A DNA stretch of 29,946 bases from JAVBPE01 sp031549865 (GTDB taxonomy: Bacteria; Bacillota_I; Bacilli_A; Acholeplasmatales; Anaeroplasmataceae). The number at the start of each line of letters is the position of its first letter. The first letter of the stretch is position 1. Below, in pieces: positions 22,897-29,946 of this stretch. The stretch lies in NCBI GenBank assembly GCA_031549865.1, contig JAVBPE010000031.1, forward strand, positions 1 through 29,946, read 5' to 3'. The notes beneath the pieces are model-generated. The model was not told the DNA's origin. It worked only from the letters and a program-made list of their open reading frames with translations, and did not search any database. The translations under genes and the position numbers were made by a program.

Positions 22897-23820
22897 TTAA
22901 ATTATTCCTATATTTCTAAATTTTTGATAGCGGGTATTAATAATTTCTTCATTAGATAATTTACTTAAATTATTTAATTCTATATTTAATATTTTATCAA
23001 TATTTTCAATTACTTTTCTAAAATTATTTTGTGCTCCACCAAGAGGTTCACTAATTATATAATCAACAATTTTCTTATTATATAAATCACTTGCAGTTAG
23101 TTCCATCATCTGTGCTGCTTCTTTAATCTTTGTTGTATCTTTAAATAAAATAGAAGAAAAGCCTTCTGGGGATAAAATTGAATAAACTGCATTTTCTAAC
23201 ATCAATATTTTATTTGCTACACTTAATGCTAATGCTCCTCCACTACCACCTTCACCAATTACTATCGCTATTACTGGAACACTTAATTTAGAAAATTCTA
23301 ATAAATTATTGGCTATAGCTCTTGATTGACCGCGCTCTTCAGCACCACGACCTGGATATGCTCCTGAAGTATCAACTATTGTTATAATTGGACGATTAAA
23401 TTTTTCGGCTTCTTTCGCAAGTCTTAGAGTTTTACGAAAACCCTCTGGGTTATTTGATCCAAAATTTCTTTTTATATTTTCTTCAATACTACGCCCTTTT
23501 GCTTGGGCTAAAACAGTTACTGGCATTTTATTAAAATAACCAATTCCTCCAATAATAGACTCATCATCACCAAAATAATAATCTCCATGAAGTTCGATAA
23601 AATCATCAATTAAAGCATTTATATAATCGAAAGCTTTTGGTCTTTTAGTATTTCGAGCAATTAAGACTCTATCCCAAGCCTTTAAATCAGTATAAGCTTC
23701 TTTTCTAATTTTATTTATTTCATTTTCTATTCTTTTTCGTTCTTTATTATTTGTTTCATCAACATATTTTAATTTATCTTCTAATCCTTCAACCAGGATT
23801 TCACATTCAATTATATTCAT
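22897..23820 (-). CDS. accA: Acetyl-CoA carboxylase, carboxyltransferase alpha subunit
   Basis: 307 residues, the usual length. Carries ELHGDYYFGDDESIIGGIGY, a NFGSNNPEGFRKTLRLAK block, the PIITIVDTSGAYPGRGAEERGQ motif and GEGGSGGALALS, which together define AccA. With AccD it moves CO2 from biotin to acetyl-CoA to make malonyl-CoA. The start overlaps the accD stop by one base (TAATG). Confidence 0.97.
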   Translation of the reverse strand: MNIIECEILVEGLEDKLKYVDETNNKERKRIENEINKIRKEAYTDLKAWDRVLIARNTKRPKAFDYINALIDDFIELHGDYYFGDDESIIGGIGYFNKMPVTVLAQAKGRSIEENIKRNFGSNNPEGFRKTLRLAKEAEKFNRPIITIVDTSGAYPGRGAEERGQSRAIANNLLEFSKLSVPVIAIVIGEGGSGGALALSVANKILMLENAVYSILSPEGFSSILFKDTTKIKEAAQMMELTASDLYNKKIVDYIISEPLGGAQNNFRKVIENIDKILNIELNNLSKLSNEEIINTRYQKFRNIGII

Positions 23821-24686
23821 TAAAATTTATGGATCTTTAGGATTTTATAAAGAGTATCCTTAAGTTCCTTCCTTTCTACTATTAAATCAATAAAGCCTTT
23901 CTCAAGTAAAAATTCTGCACTTTGAAATTCATCAGGAAGAGATTCTTTAATCGTATTTTCAATTACTCTCTTACCAGCAAATCCAATTAGACTTTTTGGT
24001 TCAGCAATTGTTATATCACCTAAAGATGCAAATGAAGCACTTACTCCACCAGTCGTAGGGTGAGTTAAAACACTTATATATAATCCTTTTTCTTTATAAC
24101 GTCCTAATGCCCCGCTTATTTTTGCCATTTGCATTAAAGAAATAATTCCTTCTTGCATACGAGCCCCACCTGAGGCACAAAATATAATTAAAGGTAATTT
24201 CTCTTTTATTGCCTCTTCAATTAGTATAGTAATTTTTTCCCCAACGACACTTCCCATGCTTCCCATCATAAAGTTGGAATCCATAATTGCTAAAGCTATT
24301 TTTACATCATTAATCATGCCAATTCCAGTTGTTACTGCTTCATTTAATTTAGTTGCAAAACAATACTTTTCTAATTTTTCTTGATACCCAAGAAATGAAA
24401 TATTTATTGTTTTCATATCACCATTTATTTCCGTAAACGAATCACAAATTTGCTTTATACGGTGCTTTGTCTTTACTTTTTCATGGTATCCACAACTAGG
24501 GCATACATATAAATTTTGATTAAATTCCTCAGTTAATGTATTAGTTTGACACTTCCCACAAAAATGAAAAACATCATCTGGAATTTCGATTTGTTTAATA
24601 GGCAATTCTTCTTTTATTAAATTTAACTCTTTTATATCATTTCTAAATGATTTCAGTTTAGTTTTTCTTTCTTGAAATACGTTCAT
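23820..24686 (-). CDS. accD: Acetyl-CoA carboxylase, carboxyltransferase beta subunit
   Basis: 288 residues. The N-terminal zinc finger CGKCQTNTLTEEF... VCPSCGYH (four Cys, about residues 43-65) and crotonase-fold blocks GMINDVKIALAIMDSNFMMGSMGS, CASGGARMQEG and HPTTGGVSASFASLGD identify AccD. It forms the carboxyltransferase with AccA. The gene starts inside the end of accC (29-base overlap, different frame), an unusually long overlap for this operon. Confidence 0.96.
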   Translation of the reverse strand: MNVFQERKTKLKSFRNDIKELNLIKEELPIKQIEIPDDVFHFCGKCQTNTLTEEFNQNLYVCPSCGYHEKVKTKHRIKQICDSFTEINGDMKTINISFLGYQEKLEKYCFATKLNEAVTTGIGMINDVKIALAIMDSNFMMGSMGSVVGEKITILIEEAIKEKLPLIIFCASGGARMQEGIISLMQMAKISGALGRYKEKGLYISVLTHPTTGGVSASFASLGDITIAEPKSLIGFAGKRVIENTIKESLPDEFQSAEFLLEKGFIDLIVERKELKDTLYKILKIHKF

Positions 24687-26040
24687 CGCTATTCTTTAAC
24701 TCCTTTGAAAAATTTTCAATAAAGCCAATATTGTAATTTCCTGAAATAAAGGTAGGATTGTGCATTATCATATAGTGATATTCAATATTTGTTTTAATAC
24801 CACTAACAATCAACTCTTCTAAACTTGCGCGCATTTTTCTTATACATTCTAATCTTGTAGGCGCAAAAACAATTAATTTTAAAATCATTGAATCATAAAA
24901 AGGAGGTATTTCATATGATGCATAAACCGCACTATCTACTCTTACTCCCTTACCACCAGGAAGATGTAAAAATTCTATTTTCCCGGGGGATGGAGCAAAG
25001 TCACGGTCTACATCCTCAGCATTAATACGGCATTCTAAAGCATAACCTAACCTTTTAATATTTTCTTGTCTATATTGAAGCACTTGAGAATCCGCAACCT
25101 TTATTTGATTCTTAATTAAATCAATATTAGTTATCATTTCTGTGACAGGATGTTCAACTTGAATTCTCGTATTCATTTCAATAAAATAATAATTATCGTC
25201 ACTATCAACTAAAAACTCAATAGTACCAACACTATCATATTTAACAGCTTCACATGCCTTTATAGCATCATTAAACATTCTTTCTTTAACTTCATTTTTT
25301 AAAGAAAAGCAAGGCGCTTCTTCAACCATTTTTTGTTTCTTTCTTTGAAGTGAGCAATCTCGTTCAAATAAATGAACAATATTTCCATGCTTGTCAGCTA
25401 GTATTTGAACTTCAATATGTTTAGGGTTAATCAGCAATTTTTCTATATATACATCATCATCACCAAAATTAGCTTTAGCTTCAGCTTTCGCGTTATAAAA
25501 TGCATCTTCAAAATCATCTTCATTATTAGAAACACGCATCCCCTTACCACCACCACCATTAGAAGCTTTAATAAGTACAGGATAGCCAATTAAAGATGCA
25601 ACTTTTTTCCCTTCGTTAACACTATCAACAACTCCACTACTACCAGGTACTACTGGAACTTTTGATTTAATCATTATCTTACGGGCTTCACTTTTATTAC
25701 CCATCTTGTCAATAACATCAGGATTTGGTCCAACAAAAATGATGCCACATTTTTTTACTAAACGTGCAAATTTAGAATTTTCAGATAAAAATCCAAACCC
25801 AGGGTGGATTGCATCGCATCCACTTAAGCAAGCAGCACTTATTATGTTACTCATATTTAAATAACTGTCTTTAGCCTTAGGACCACCAACACAAATCGCT
25901 TCGTCAGCAAGCTCAACATGTAATGCTTTTTGATCTGCAGTTGAATAAATTGCTACACTTTTTATTCCCATTTCCTTACAGGCTCTAATAATTCTTACAG
26001 CAATTTCTCCCCGATTAGCAATTAAAAGCTTCTTAATCAT
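24658..26040 (-). CDS. accC: Biotin carboxylase subunit of acetyl-CoA carboxylase
   Basis: 460 residues from the ATG at 26040; a GTG at 26049 is an alternative start adding three residues, but MIKKLLIANRGEIAVRI is the family's normal opening. ATP-grasp motifs: VLIKASNGGGGKGMRV, LFERDCSLQRKKQKMVEEAP and EMNTRIQVEHPVTEMI. It carboxylates the biotin on AccB using ATP and bicarbonate. It overlaps the end of accB and the start of accD. Confidence 0.97.
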   Translation of the reverse strand: MIKKLLIANRGEIAVRIIRACKEMGIKSVAIYSTADQKALHVELADEAICVGGPKAKDSYLNMSNIISAACLSGCDAIHPGFGFLSENSKFARLVKKCGIIFVGPNPDVIDKMGNKSEARKIMIKSKVPVVPGSSGVVDSVNEGKKVASLIGYPVLIKASNGGGGKGMRVSNNEDDFEDAFYNAKAEAKANFGDDDVYIEKLLINPKHIEVQILADKHGNIVHLFERDCSLQRKKQKMVEEAPCFSLKNEVKERMFNDAIKACEAVKYDSVGTIEFLVDSDDNYYFIEMNTRIQVEHPVTEMITNIDLIKNQIKVADSQVLQYRQENIKRLGYALECRINAEDVDRDFAPSPGKIEFLHLPGGKGVRVDSAVYASYEIPPFYDSMILKLIVFAPTRLECIRKMRASLEELIVSGIKTNIEYHYMIMHNPTFISGNYNIGFIENFSKELKNSDERISRKKN

Positions 26041-26449
26041 TATCCTCACCCATTACGATTAGTTTTTGATCAAACTGCACAAAATCTTCATTATTAACTA
26101 GAATCTCTAAAATTTTACCATCATATGGCGCAACTACTTCATTCATTACTTTCATAGCTTCAATAATGCATAAAACTTCACCTTTTTTTACATTTTTACC
26201 AACTTCAATAAATGGTGCACTCTTTTCACTACGACCTTGATAGTACGTTCCAACAACCGGGGATGTAACATACTTTTTATTTTCTAATATAACTTCTTCT
26301 TTTGTATCAATCTTATTATTTTGAGTTGAATAATTTATTTCTTTATCATTTTTTTCTAACTTCAATTTTATATTTTCAATTTCTAATTCTAATTTAGAAA
26401 CATTAGCTTTTTCAAAAATTTTAATTATTTTTTCTATTTGTTCTGTCAT
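26033..26449 (-). CDS. accB: Biotin carboxyl carrier protein of acetyl-CoA carboxylase
   Basis: 138 residues. A charged N-terminal helix (1-40) and linker (41-58) lead to a biotinyl domain, with the modified Lys100 in the EAMKVMNEV motif. BirA at the end of the cluster would attach the biotin, and BioY, divergent from acpP, would import it. The gene is 37 bases after acpP, with a hairpin between. Confidence 0.96.
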   Translation of the reverse strand: MTEQIEKIIKIFEKANVSKLELEIENIKLKLEKNDKEINYSTQNNKIDTKEEVILENKKYVTSPVVGTYYQGRSEKSAPFIEVGKNVKKGEVLCIIEAMKVMNEVVAPYDGKILEILVNNEDFVQFDQKLIVMGEDND

Positions 26450-26467
26450 ATTCTCTTCCCTTATTAA

Positions 26468-26492
26468 AACTAAGAGCTTTAAGCTCTTAGTT
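26468..26492 (-). terminator. Hairpin between acpP and accB (attenuator-like)
   Basis: Perfect 12-base inverted repeat AACTAAGAGCTT / AAGCTCTTAGTT around one base, spanning the acpP stop codon. In the minus direction it is followed by a four-T tract only, so it may lower transcription into accB and allow more ACP than carboxylase. Confidence 0.55.
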
Positions 26493-26714
26493 AGTCTTTT
26501 TTTTGATTAAATTCATAATGTCAAAAACAGTATTTAAACTTTGTAATTCTTCATCTTCAATGCGAATATCAAATTCTGTTTCAAGTTCTAAAACTAATTC
26601 AACTGAATCCAATGAATCAATTCCAAGATCATCTTTTAAACTTGAATTTTCATTGATAATAGCTCTTTCTACATTTGTAGTTGATACTAATATATCCTTA
26701 ATTTTCTCTATCAT
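26487..26714 (-). CDS. acpP: Acyl carrier protein
   Basis: 75 residues from the ATG at 26714, which has GGAGG seven bases upstream; the longer reading adds ten residues. The 4'-phosphopantetheine site is Ser34 in LGIDSLDSVELVLELE. A small acidic helical protein, typical ACP. It is the first gene of the fatty-acid operon, which is less usual than its place after fabH or fabD in other Firmicutes. Confidence 0.96.
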   Translation of the reverse strand: MIEKIKDILVSTTNVERAIINENSSLKDDLGIDSLDSVELVLELETEFDIRIEDEELQSLNTVFDIMNLIKKKTN

Positions 26715-26751
26715 TTTTCTTCCTCCATTACTTTTGTAAAACACATTTTAC

Positions 26752-26780
26752 ATTTTACTGCTTAAATACCGCAATGTCAA
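26752..26780 (-). promoter_or_regulatory. Sigma-A promoter of the fatty-acid operon
   Basis: TTGACA (TGTCAA at 26775-26780) - 17 bases - TAAAAT (ATTTTA at 26752-26757) on the minus strand; leader of about 30 nt before acpP. No other good promoter was noticed inside the cluster, and most gaps are shorter than 40 bases. Confidence 0.75.
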
Positions 26781-26787
26781 TAAAAAC

Positions 26788-26801
26788 TTTTGATATTCAA
26801 A
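26788..26801 (+). promoter_or_regulatory. FabT-box-like palindrome between acpP and bioY promoters
   Basis: TTTTGATATTCAAA, identical to the site over the degV start (reverse strand there). It lies eight bases upstream of the acpP -35 and 26 bases upstream of the bioY -35, so its effect on either promoter is not obvious from position. Confidence 0.55.
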
Positions 26802-26827
26802 GGGTTTTTTTATTTTGTGAAAAATTG

Positions 26828-26856
26828 TTGACATTTATCTACTTTTTTTATATCAT
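26828..26856 (+). promoter_or_regulatory. Sigma-A promoter of bioY
   Basis: TTGACA (26828-26833) - 17 bases - TATCAT (26851-26856); transcription start near 26863, giving a very short leader before the ATG at 26880. Confidence 0.7.
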
Positions 26857-26879
26857 TGAATTTAATTTTAGGTGAAAAT

Positions 26880-27425
26880 ATGAGAAAAAATATGATTTAT
26901 AACATTTCAATAAATGCGATATTACTTGGTCTATTGATAATATCAAGTAAAATTATTATTCCAATTGGAGTAATTCCCATGACCCTACAAACAATTGCTA
27001 TCGCTTTTATCTCATTAATTTTAAATAAAAAGAATGCTTTAATAGTAATTAGTATATATATCTGTCTTGGTCTTATTGGACTACCTGTCTTTTCTACATC
27101 AGTAGGATTTACGATTATTTATTCTCCTTCTTTTGGATTTTTATTGGGCTTTTTATTTTCAGTTTTTGGTTTTAATTTTGCTAAGAAACAAAAAAGAAAA
27201 GAATTTCAAATTCTTTTCTTAATTATTTCATTACTAATTATTTATATTTTTGGAAGTTTTTATACTTATTTTATTTTTACATTTTATTTAAATATACATA
27301 GTAGTTTTATCTACATTATAAATATAACTATCTTACCTTTTATTATAAAAGATTTGATTTCAATATCTATAGCATATATTGTTTATCTTAGATTAAATCC
27401 TATTTTAAATTTAAAAGTTATTTAA
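26880..27425 (+). CDS. bioY: BioY-family biotin transporter, substrate-binding subunit
   Basis: 181 residues from the ATG at 26880 (AGGTG five bases upstream); the ATG at 26856 lies in the promoter and has no ribosome site. About six membrane segments. The BioY pattern is seen in IPMTLQTIAIAFIS, ICLGLIGLPVFST and YSPSFGFLLGF, the last matching the usual 'GPTGGYLIGF'. BioY is the S-component of an ECF transporter; it needs EcfA/EcfA'/EcfT, not in the window. Location opposite acpP and the biotin-dependent acc genes supports biotin as substrate. Last eight bases overlap the convergent flavoprotein gene. Confidence 0.88.
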   Translation: MRKNMIYNISINAILLGLLIISSKIIIPIGVIPMTLQTIAIAFISLILNKKNALIVISIYICLGLIGLPVFSTSVGFTIIYSPSFGFLLGFLFSVFGFNFAKKQKRKEFQILFLIISLLIIYIFGSFYTYFIFTFYLNIHSSFIYIINITILPFIIKDLISISIAYIVYLRLNPILNLKVI

Positions 27426-27999
27426 TATTCTTAAAGAATTTTATTACATCATCCATAACTGCCGTTGTGTATTCTTTTCCACCAGATGTTATTTTATCAA
27501 TTTGAATATATTTCATAACTTCAATACCACATTTAGTTAACGTATTTTTTAAGATTGACCCACTTATAGGATCATTCATATAGGTATTAAAAATATCTTT
27601 TGGCGTTTCCATCGTTGTAATAACAATAGCTTTTTTATCAAATAAATTTCCTTCCATTTGACCGTGTTCATTAAATTTATAAGCAAAATTTGGTAAAAAT
27701 ACTTTATCAAAGAAACCTTTTAAAATCGCTGGCGGTAATCCCCACCAAATAGGAAATGGAATAATGATTACGTCGGCATTTTTAATATGATTTTGATATT
27801 CTAGTATCAGCTCTGATTCAGTTTGTCCTATGCTCCAAAGTTTTAAATCATTTGGTCTCATTACAGGATCGAACTCGTCTTTTATTAAATTTATATTTGT
27901 TACAATATTTTCTTCAGTTAAAATATTGTATATTTCTTTTATCATATGACATGTGAATGATTCATCATATGGATGCGAATTTATAATTAAATAGTTCAT
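27418..27999 (-). CDS. Flavodoxin-fold NAD(P)H oxidoreductase (quinone reductase family)
   Basis: 193 residues of the flavodoxin_2 family (NQO/YwrO/MdaB group). The opening MNYLIINSHPYDESFTCHMI and the block IIPFPIWWGLPPAILKGFFDKVF are typical; the latter forms part of the FMN/FAD site. These enzymes reduce quinones, nitro- or azo-compounds in the cytoplasm with NAD(P)H. The exact substrate cannot be told. AAGGAG precedes the ATG. It is convergent with bioY (8-base overlap) with no clear terminator between. Confidence 0.87.
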   Translation of the reverse strand: MNYLIINSHPYDESFTCHMIKEIYNILTEENIVTNINLIKDEFDPVMRPNDLKLWSIGQTESELILEYQNHIKNADVIIIPFPIWWGLPPAILKGFFDKVFLPNFAYKFNEHGQMEGNLFDKKAIVITTMETPKDIFNTYMNDPISGSILKNTLTKCGIEVMKYIQIDKITSGGKEYTTAVMDDVIKFFKNIK

Positions 28000-28057
28000 G
28001 CTATGCTCCTTTTTCTTATATCATACCCAAACTAATTTTTCTTATACAAATAAAAAA

Positions 28058-28079
28058 GCTATAACTCTTTTGTTATAGC
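28058..28079 (-). terminator. Terminator downstream of the acetyltransferase gene
   Basis: Perfect 8-bp stem GCTATAAC / GTTATAGC with loop TCTTTT, followed in the minus direction by TTTTTTATTTG. It separates the glycosyltransferase-acetyltransferase pair from the flavoprotein gene. Confidence 0.85.
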
Positions 28080-28086
28080 AATTATA

Positions 28087-28524
28087 TTAAAGTTTTAAAA
28101 CCATTTTTGTATGTGGGATATTATCTTCTATAAATTCTTCTTTAGTATCTATAAATCCAAATTTTTGGTAAAATCCTTTAGCATATGTTTGAGCATCTAT
28201 GTGAATAGTTTTTGCCGCAAATTTATCTTTTGAAACACTTATTCCTGCAGTCATAATCATATTACCTAATCCAAAATTACGTTTGACAGTTAAGACTCTA
28301 CCTATTCTAATATTATTAGGGTCATTATATAAGTTCAAAACTCTAAGATAAGCTAATATTTTATCATTTTCTTTTATATAGACATGAAGCGCAAATTGAT
28401 CTTTACCATCTGCTTCTTGATAAGGGCATGTTTGTTCAACAACAAAAACAGATTCTCTTAGTTTTATAATATCATATAATTCAAATAGGGATAATTCATC
28501 AAATCTCTTTATTATTAGTTCCAT
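28087..28524 (-). CDS. ElaA-like GNAT acetyltransferase
   Basis: 145 residues. ElaA family features: LRESVFVVEQTCPYQEADGKD (residues 28-48), then HVYI and AYLRVLN beta strands, the acetyl-CoA loop GRVLTVKRNFGLGNMIM (the R/Q-x-x-G-x-G/A motif is partly kept) and YAKGFYQKFGF near the C-terminus. Substrate of ElaA proteins is not known. It starts eight bases after the glycosyltransferase gene, so the two are co-transcribed, but I see no functional link. Confidence 0.87.
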   Translation of the reverse strand: MELIIKRFDELSLFELYDIIKLRESVFVVEQTCPYQEADGKDQFALHVYIKENDKILAYLRVLNLYNDPNNIRIGRVLTVKRNFGLGNMIMTAGISVSKDKFAAKTIHIDAQTYAKGFYQKFGFIDTKEEFIEDNIPHTKMVLKL

Positions 28525-28532
28525 TAATACCT

Positions 28533-29657
28533 CTATTTTTTAACTATATTTAAAAACATATCTTCCATTTGATTCATGCATTCTTGTTGATCAAACTTAA
28601 GCTTAAAATCATGATACTTATCTTCGTATTCTTTAAGTACTTTTGGATTTTCGTAAAAATAATCAATTTTAGCTGCAAGTTCACTACTATCATTAACCAT
28701 AAATAAATTATTTTCATCAAGAGCAAAAGCTTTAGTTGCACTTCTATTTGAATTTGCAATAATAGGTACTAATCCTCCGCAGATTGCTTCTAAACATGAT
28801 ATTGCTTCAATTTCTATTTCAGCAGTATGAACATACAAATTACTCTTTTCAATAACTTTAATTAAATCAGTTCTTGAATAAAATTCAAAATGAGGCTTAA
28901 TTAAAAGTTCGTTTGATAATTCTATTAATTTATCTTTTAATGGACCATCTCCGGCAAATGTTAGTTCAATTTTATCTTTATATTTTGATTTTTTAATTGC
29001 TTCTATTAGAGTTGATTGTGATTTTTCTTTTGAATATCTTCCAATTGTTAAAATTCTAAATATACCATCATCTAAGGGATTCTTTGATGCTTCGGTAAAT
29101 ATTTTATTGACACCATTTGAGATTACTAACCCGTTTGTCTTTTTATTTATCGATTTCTCAAAAATATCTTGTATAAATTTAGTTGGATAATGAATAACAT
29201 CGCAGTACGAATAAACTTTATTATAAAAATTCATGTATGTTTTATCATTACTTTTTTTCGAATTCATTAAAAAGAAATGATTTGTCACATTTTCAGCTTG
29301 ACAATGAAAACTTGCTGTAATAGGAATATTCATTTCTTTGGCAATTTTTGCTGCTTTTTTTGAAAGCATTAATGGCATTAATAAATGCACTACATCACTA
29401 CCATTTATAGCTTCTTTTATTATATTTTTTTTTGGTTTAGCCAAGACTACACCATTTTTTTCAACATAAGAATTTAAAAATAATAAATTATATGTTGGAA
29501 CTACATAATAACCTTCAAGTCCTAATTTATCTTTATCAGGGCAAACAATCCTTACTTCATGTCCTTTTTCTTTTAAATGATTAATCAAATTTACCGCTGC
29601 AATAGCCGTTCCATTGTTATTTCTTAATGGAATATCACAAATAATTGTAATTATCAT
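28533..29657 (-). CDS. GT4-family glycosyltransferase (possible glycolipid synthase)
   Basis: 374 residues, GT-B fold, retaining GT4. N-terminal part has NNNGTAIAAVNLINHLKEKGHEV and a SFHCQAENVTNHFF stretch; C-terminal part has ILTIGRYSKEKS, FAGDGPLKDKL and the nucleotide-sugar EX7E motif in EIEAISCLEAICGG. The protein has no signal peptide or membrane segment, as expected for a peripheral membrane enzyme. The HCQAEN block and overall plan resemble diacylglycerol glucosyltransferase-like proteins of wall-less and low-GC Firmicutes, so a glycolipid acceptor is possible but not shown. Own promoter; ends in TAG. Confidence 0.85.
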   Translation of the reverse strand: MIITIICDIPLRNNNGTAIAAVNLINHLKEKGHEVRIVCPDKDKLGLEGYYVVPTYNLLFLNSYVEKNGVVLAKPKKNIIKEAINGSDVVHLLMPLMLSKKAAKIAKEMNIPITASFHCQAENVTNHFFLMNSKKSNDKTYMNFYNKVYSYCDVIHYPTKFIQDIFEKSINKKTNGLVISNGVNKIFTEASKNPLDDGIFRILTIGRYSKEKSQSTLIEAIKKSKYKDKIELTFAGDGPLKDKLIELSNELLIKPHFEFYSRTDLIKVIEKSNLYVHTAEIEIEAISCLEAICGGLVPIIANSNRSATKAFALDENNLFMVNDSSELAAKIDYFYENPKVLKEYEDKYHDFKLKFDQQECMNQMEDMFLNIVKK

Positions 29658-29687
29658 AATATCACCTTCTACTAATTTTATATCTTA

Positions 29688-29716
29688 ATTATATATTTAT
29701 TACCCTTTTTTTTCAA
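29688..29716 (-). promoter_or_regulatory. Sigma-A promoter of the glycosyltransferase gene
   Basis: TTGAAA (TTTCAA at 29711-29716) - 17 bases - TATAAT (ATTATA at 29688-29693) on the minus strand; AAGGTG precedes the ATG. Confidence 0.65.
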
Positions 29717-29774
29717 TGAAGATTTTGTGAAGAAATTATTGAATAAATTTTTAATTATAGTTTTTAAAATATAA

Positions 29775-29808
29775 AAGATATATCTATTTTGCAAAATAGA
29801 TATATCTT
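29775..29808. repeat. 34-base near-symmetrical palindrome
   Basis: Arms AAGATATATCTATTTT and AAAATAGATATATCTT flank GC; the whole is a perfect inverted repeat. In the minus direction it runs into TTATATTTT, so it may act as a terminator, or it may be a protein-binding site or small mobile remnant. Confidence 0.6.
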
Positions 29809-29819
29809 CAGAGTGATGA

Positions 29820-29846
29820 CAAAAGGTACTTTTATAAGTGCCTTTT
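29820..29846. terminator. Bidirectional-looking terminator hairpin
   Basis: AAAGGTACTT / AAGTGCCTTT stem (ten pairs with one U-G) and TTAT loop, followed on the + strand by TT and on the minus strand by TTTT. No gene in the window clearly ends here. Confidence 0.5.
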
Positions 29847-29857
29847 TCATTTATATA

Positions 29858-29946
29858 GAAGTTAGAGTTAAAAAAAAGACTTTCTTAAAGAAAATCTTTA
29901 TAGTATTAGATAGTTTCATAGTTCGCTGATATATTATATTAGCTAA
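29858..29946 (-). other. Non-coding right edge with a minus-strand terminator
   Basis: Inverted repeat of AAAGACTTTCTT with AAGAAAATCTTT, followed in the minus direction by TTTTTTTT: a good terminator for a minus-strand gene lying beyond 29946. No convincing coding sequence is seen in 29905-29946. Together with 29658-29857 this gives 289 bases without a gene. Confidence 0.5.

Noticed and set aside
1..29946. Mycoplasma-type code (UGA=Trp)
   Set aside because: All genes are full length in the standard code, Trp is UGG throughout, and RF2 is present.
1..29946. CRISPR arrays, tRNA or rRNA genes, prophage genes
   Set aside because: No regularly spaced repeats, no cloverleaf-like sequence and no phage structural genes were seen on reading both strands.
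29858..29946. Open frame on the minus strand entering from the right edge
   Set aside because: The frame runs straight through a strong terminator and has no recognisable content; the other two frames stop within a few codons.

Overview
The window is very AT-rich (GC looks well under 30% by eye) and reads as a chromosomal segment of a low-GC Firmicute/Tenericute-type bacterium. Candidates are Erysipelotrichia, Acholeplasma-like lineages or related uncultured Bacilli; I cannot fix the genus. Shine-Dalgarno sites are AGGAGG/AGGTG type, promoters are close to TTGACA-17-TATAAT, and the gene order hpf-(degV)-secA-prfB is the usual Firmicutes one. Trp codons are UGG and release factor 2 is present, so the code is not the Mycoplasma UGA=Trp code. 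Every stop codon I checked is TAA or TAG.

Layout: 1-490 holds the 5' part of an IS200/IS605-type tnpA cut by the window edge, plus the element's end. 539-4937 is a glycogen pair, glgB then glgP. 5006-10185 is a run secA-prfB-yitT-recX with tightly overlapping genes. 10304-12541 holds a DegV/FakB fatty-acid-binding protein, long-form hpf, a cold-shock protein and a small zinc-finger protein resembling the start of ComFC. 12677-14289 carries two tandem paralogous secreted proteins of unknown family with near-identical ~155-nt leaders. 14581-16635 is an EF-G paralog in which the catalytic His of the G3 motif is Asn.

16764-26714 (all minus strand) is a complete type II fatty-acid synthesis cluster, transcribed acpP-accB-accC-accD-accA-fabH-fabK-fabD-fabG-fabF-fabZ-birA, followed by a small ferredoxin. 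A BioY biotin transporter diverges from acpP, so biotin uptake (BioY), biotin attachment (BirA) and the biotin-requiring carboxylase (AccABCD) sit together. The right end has an NAD(P)H:quinone-type flavoprotein, an ElaA-like acetyltransferase and a GT4 glycosyltransferase, then a non-coding stretch with three hairpins.

The most interesting signals are regulatory. (1) An identical 14-bp palindromic site, TTTTGATATTCAAA, lies over the start of the degV/fakB transcript and again between the acpP and bioY promoters; it resembles FabT boxes and suggests a lipid regulon joining synthesis and exogenous fatty-acid use. (2) A shared cre-like 16-mer lies at the promoters of hpf and of the EF-G paralog, suggesting a carbon-linked ribosome programme. 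(3) The duplicated secreted-protein genes share a conserved leader that could fold into a pseudoknot.
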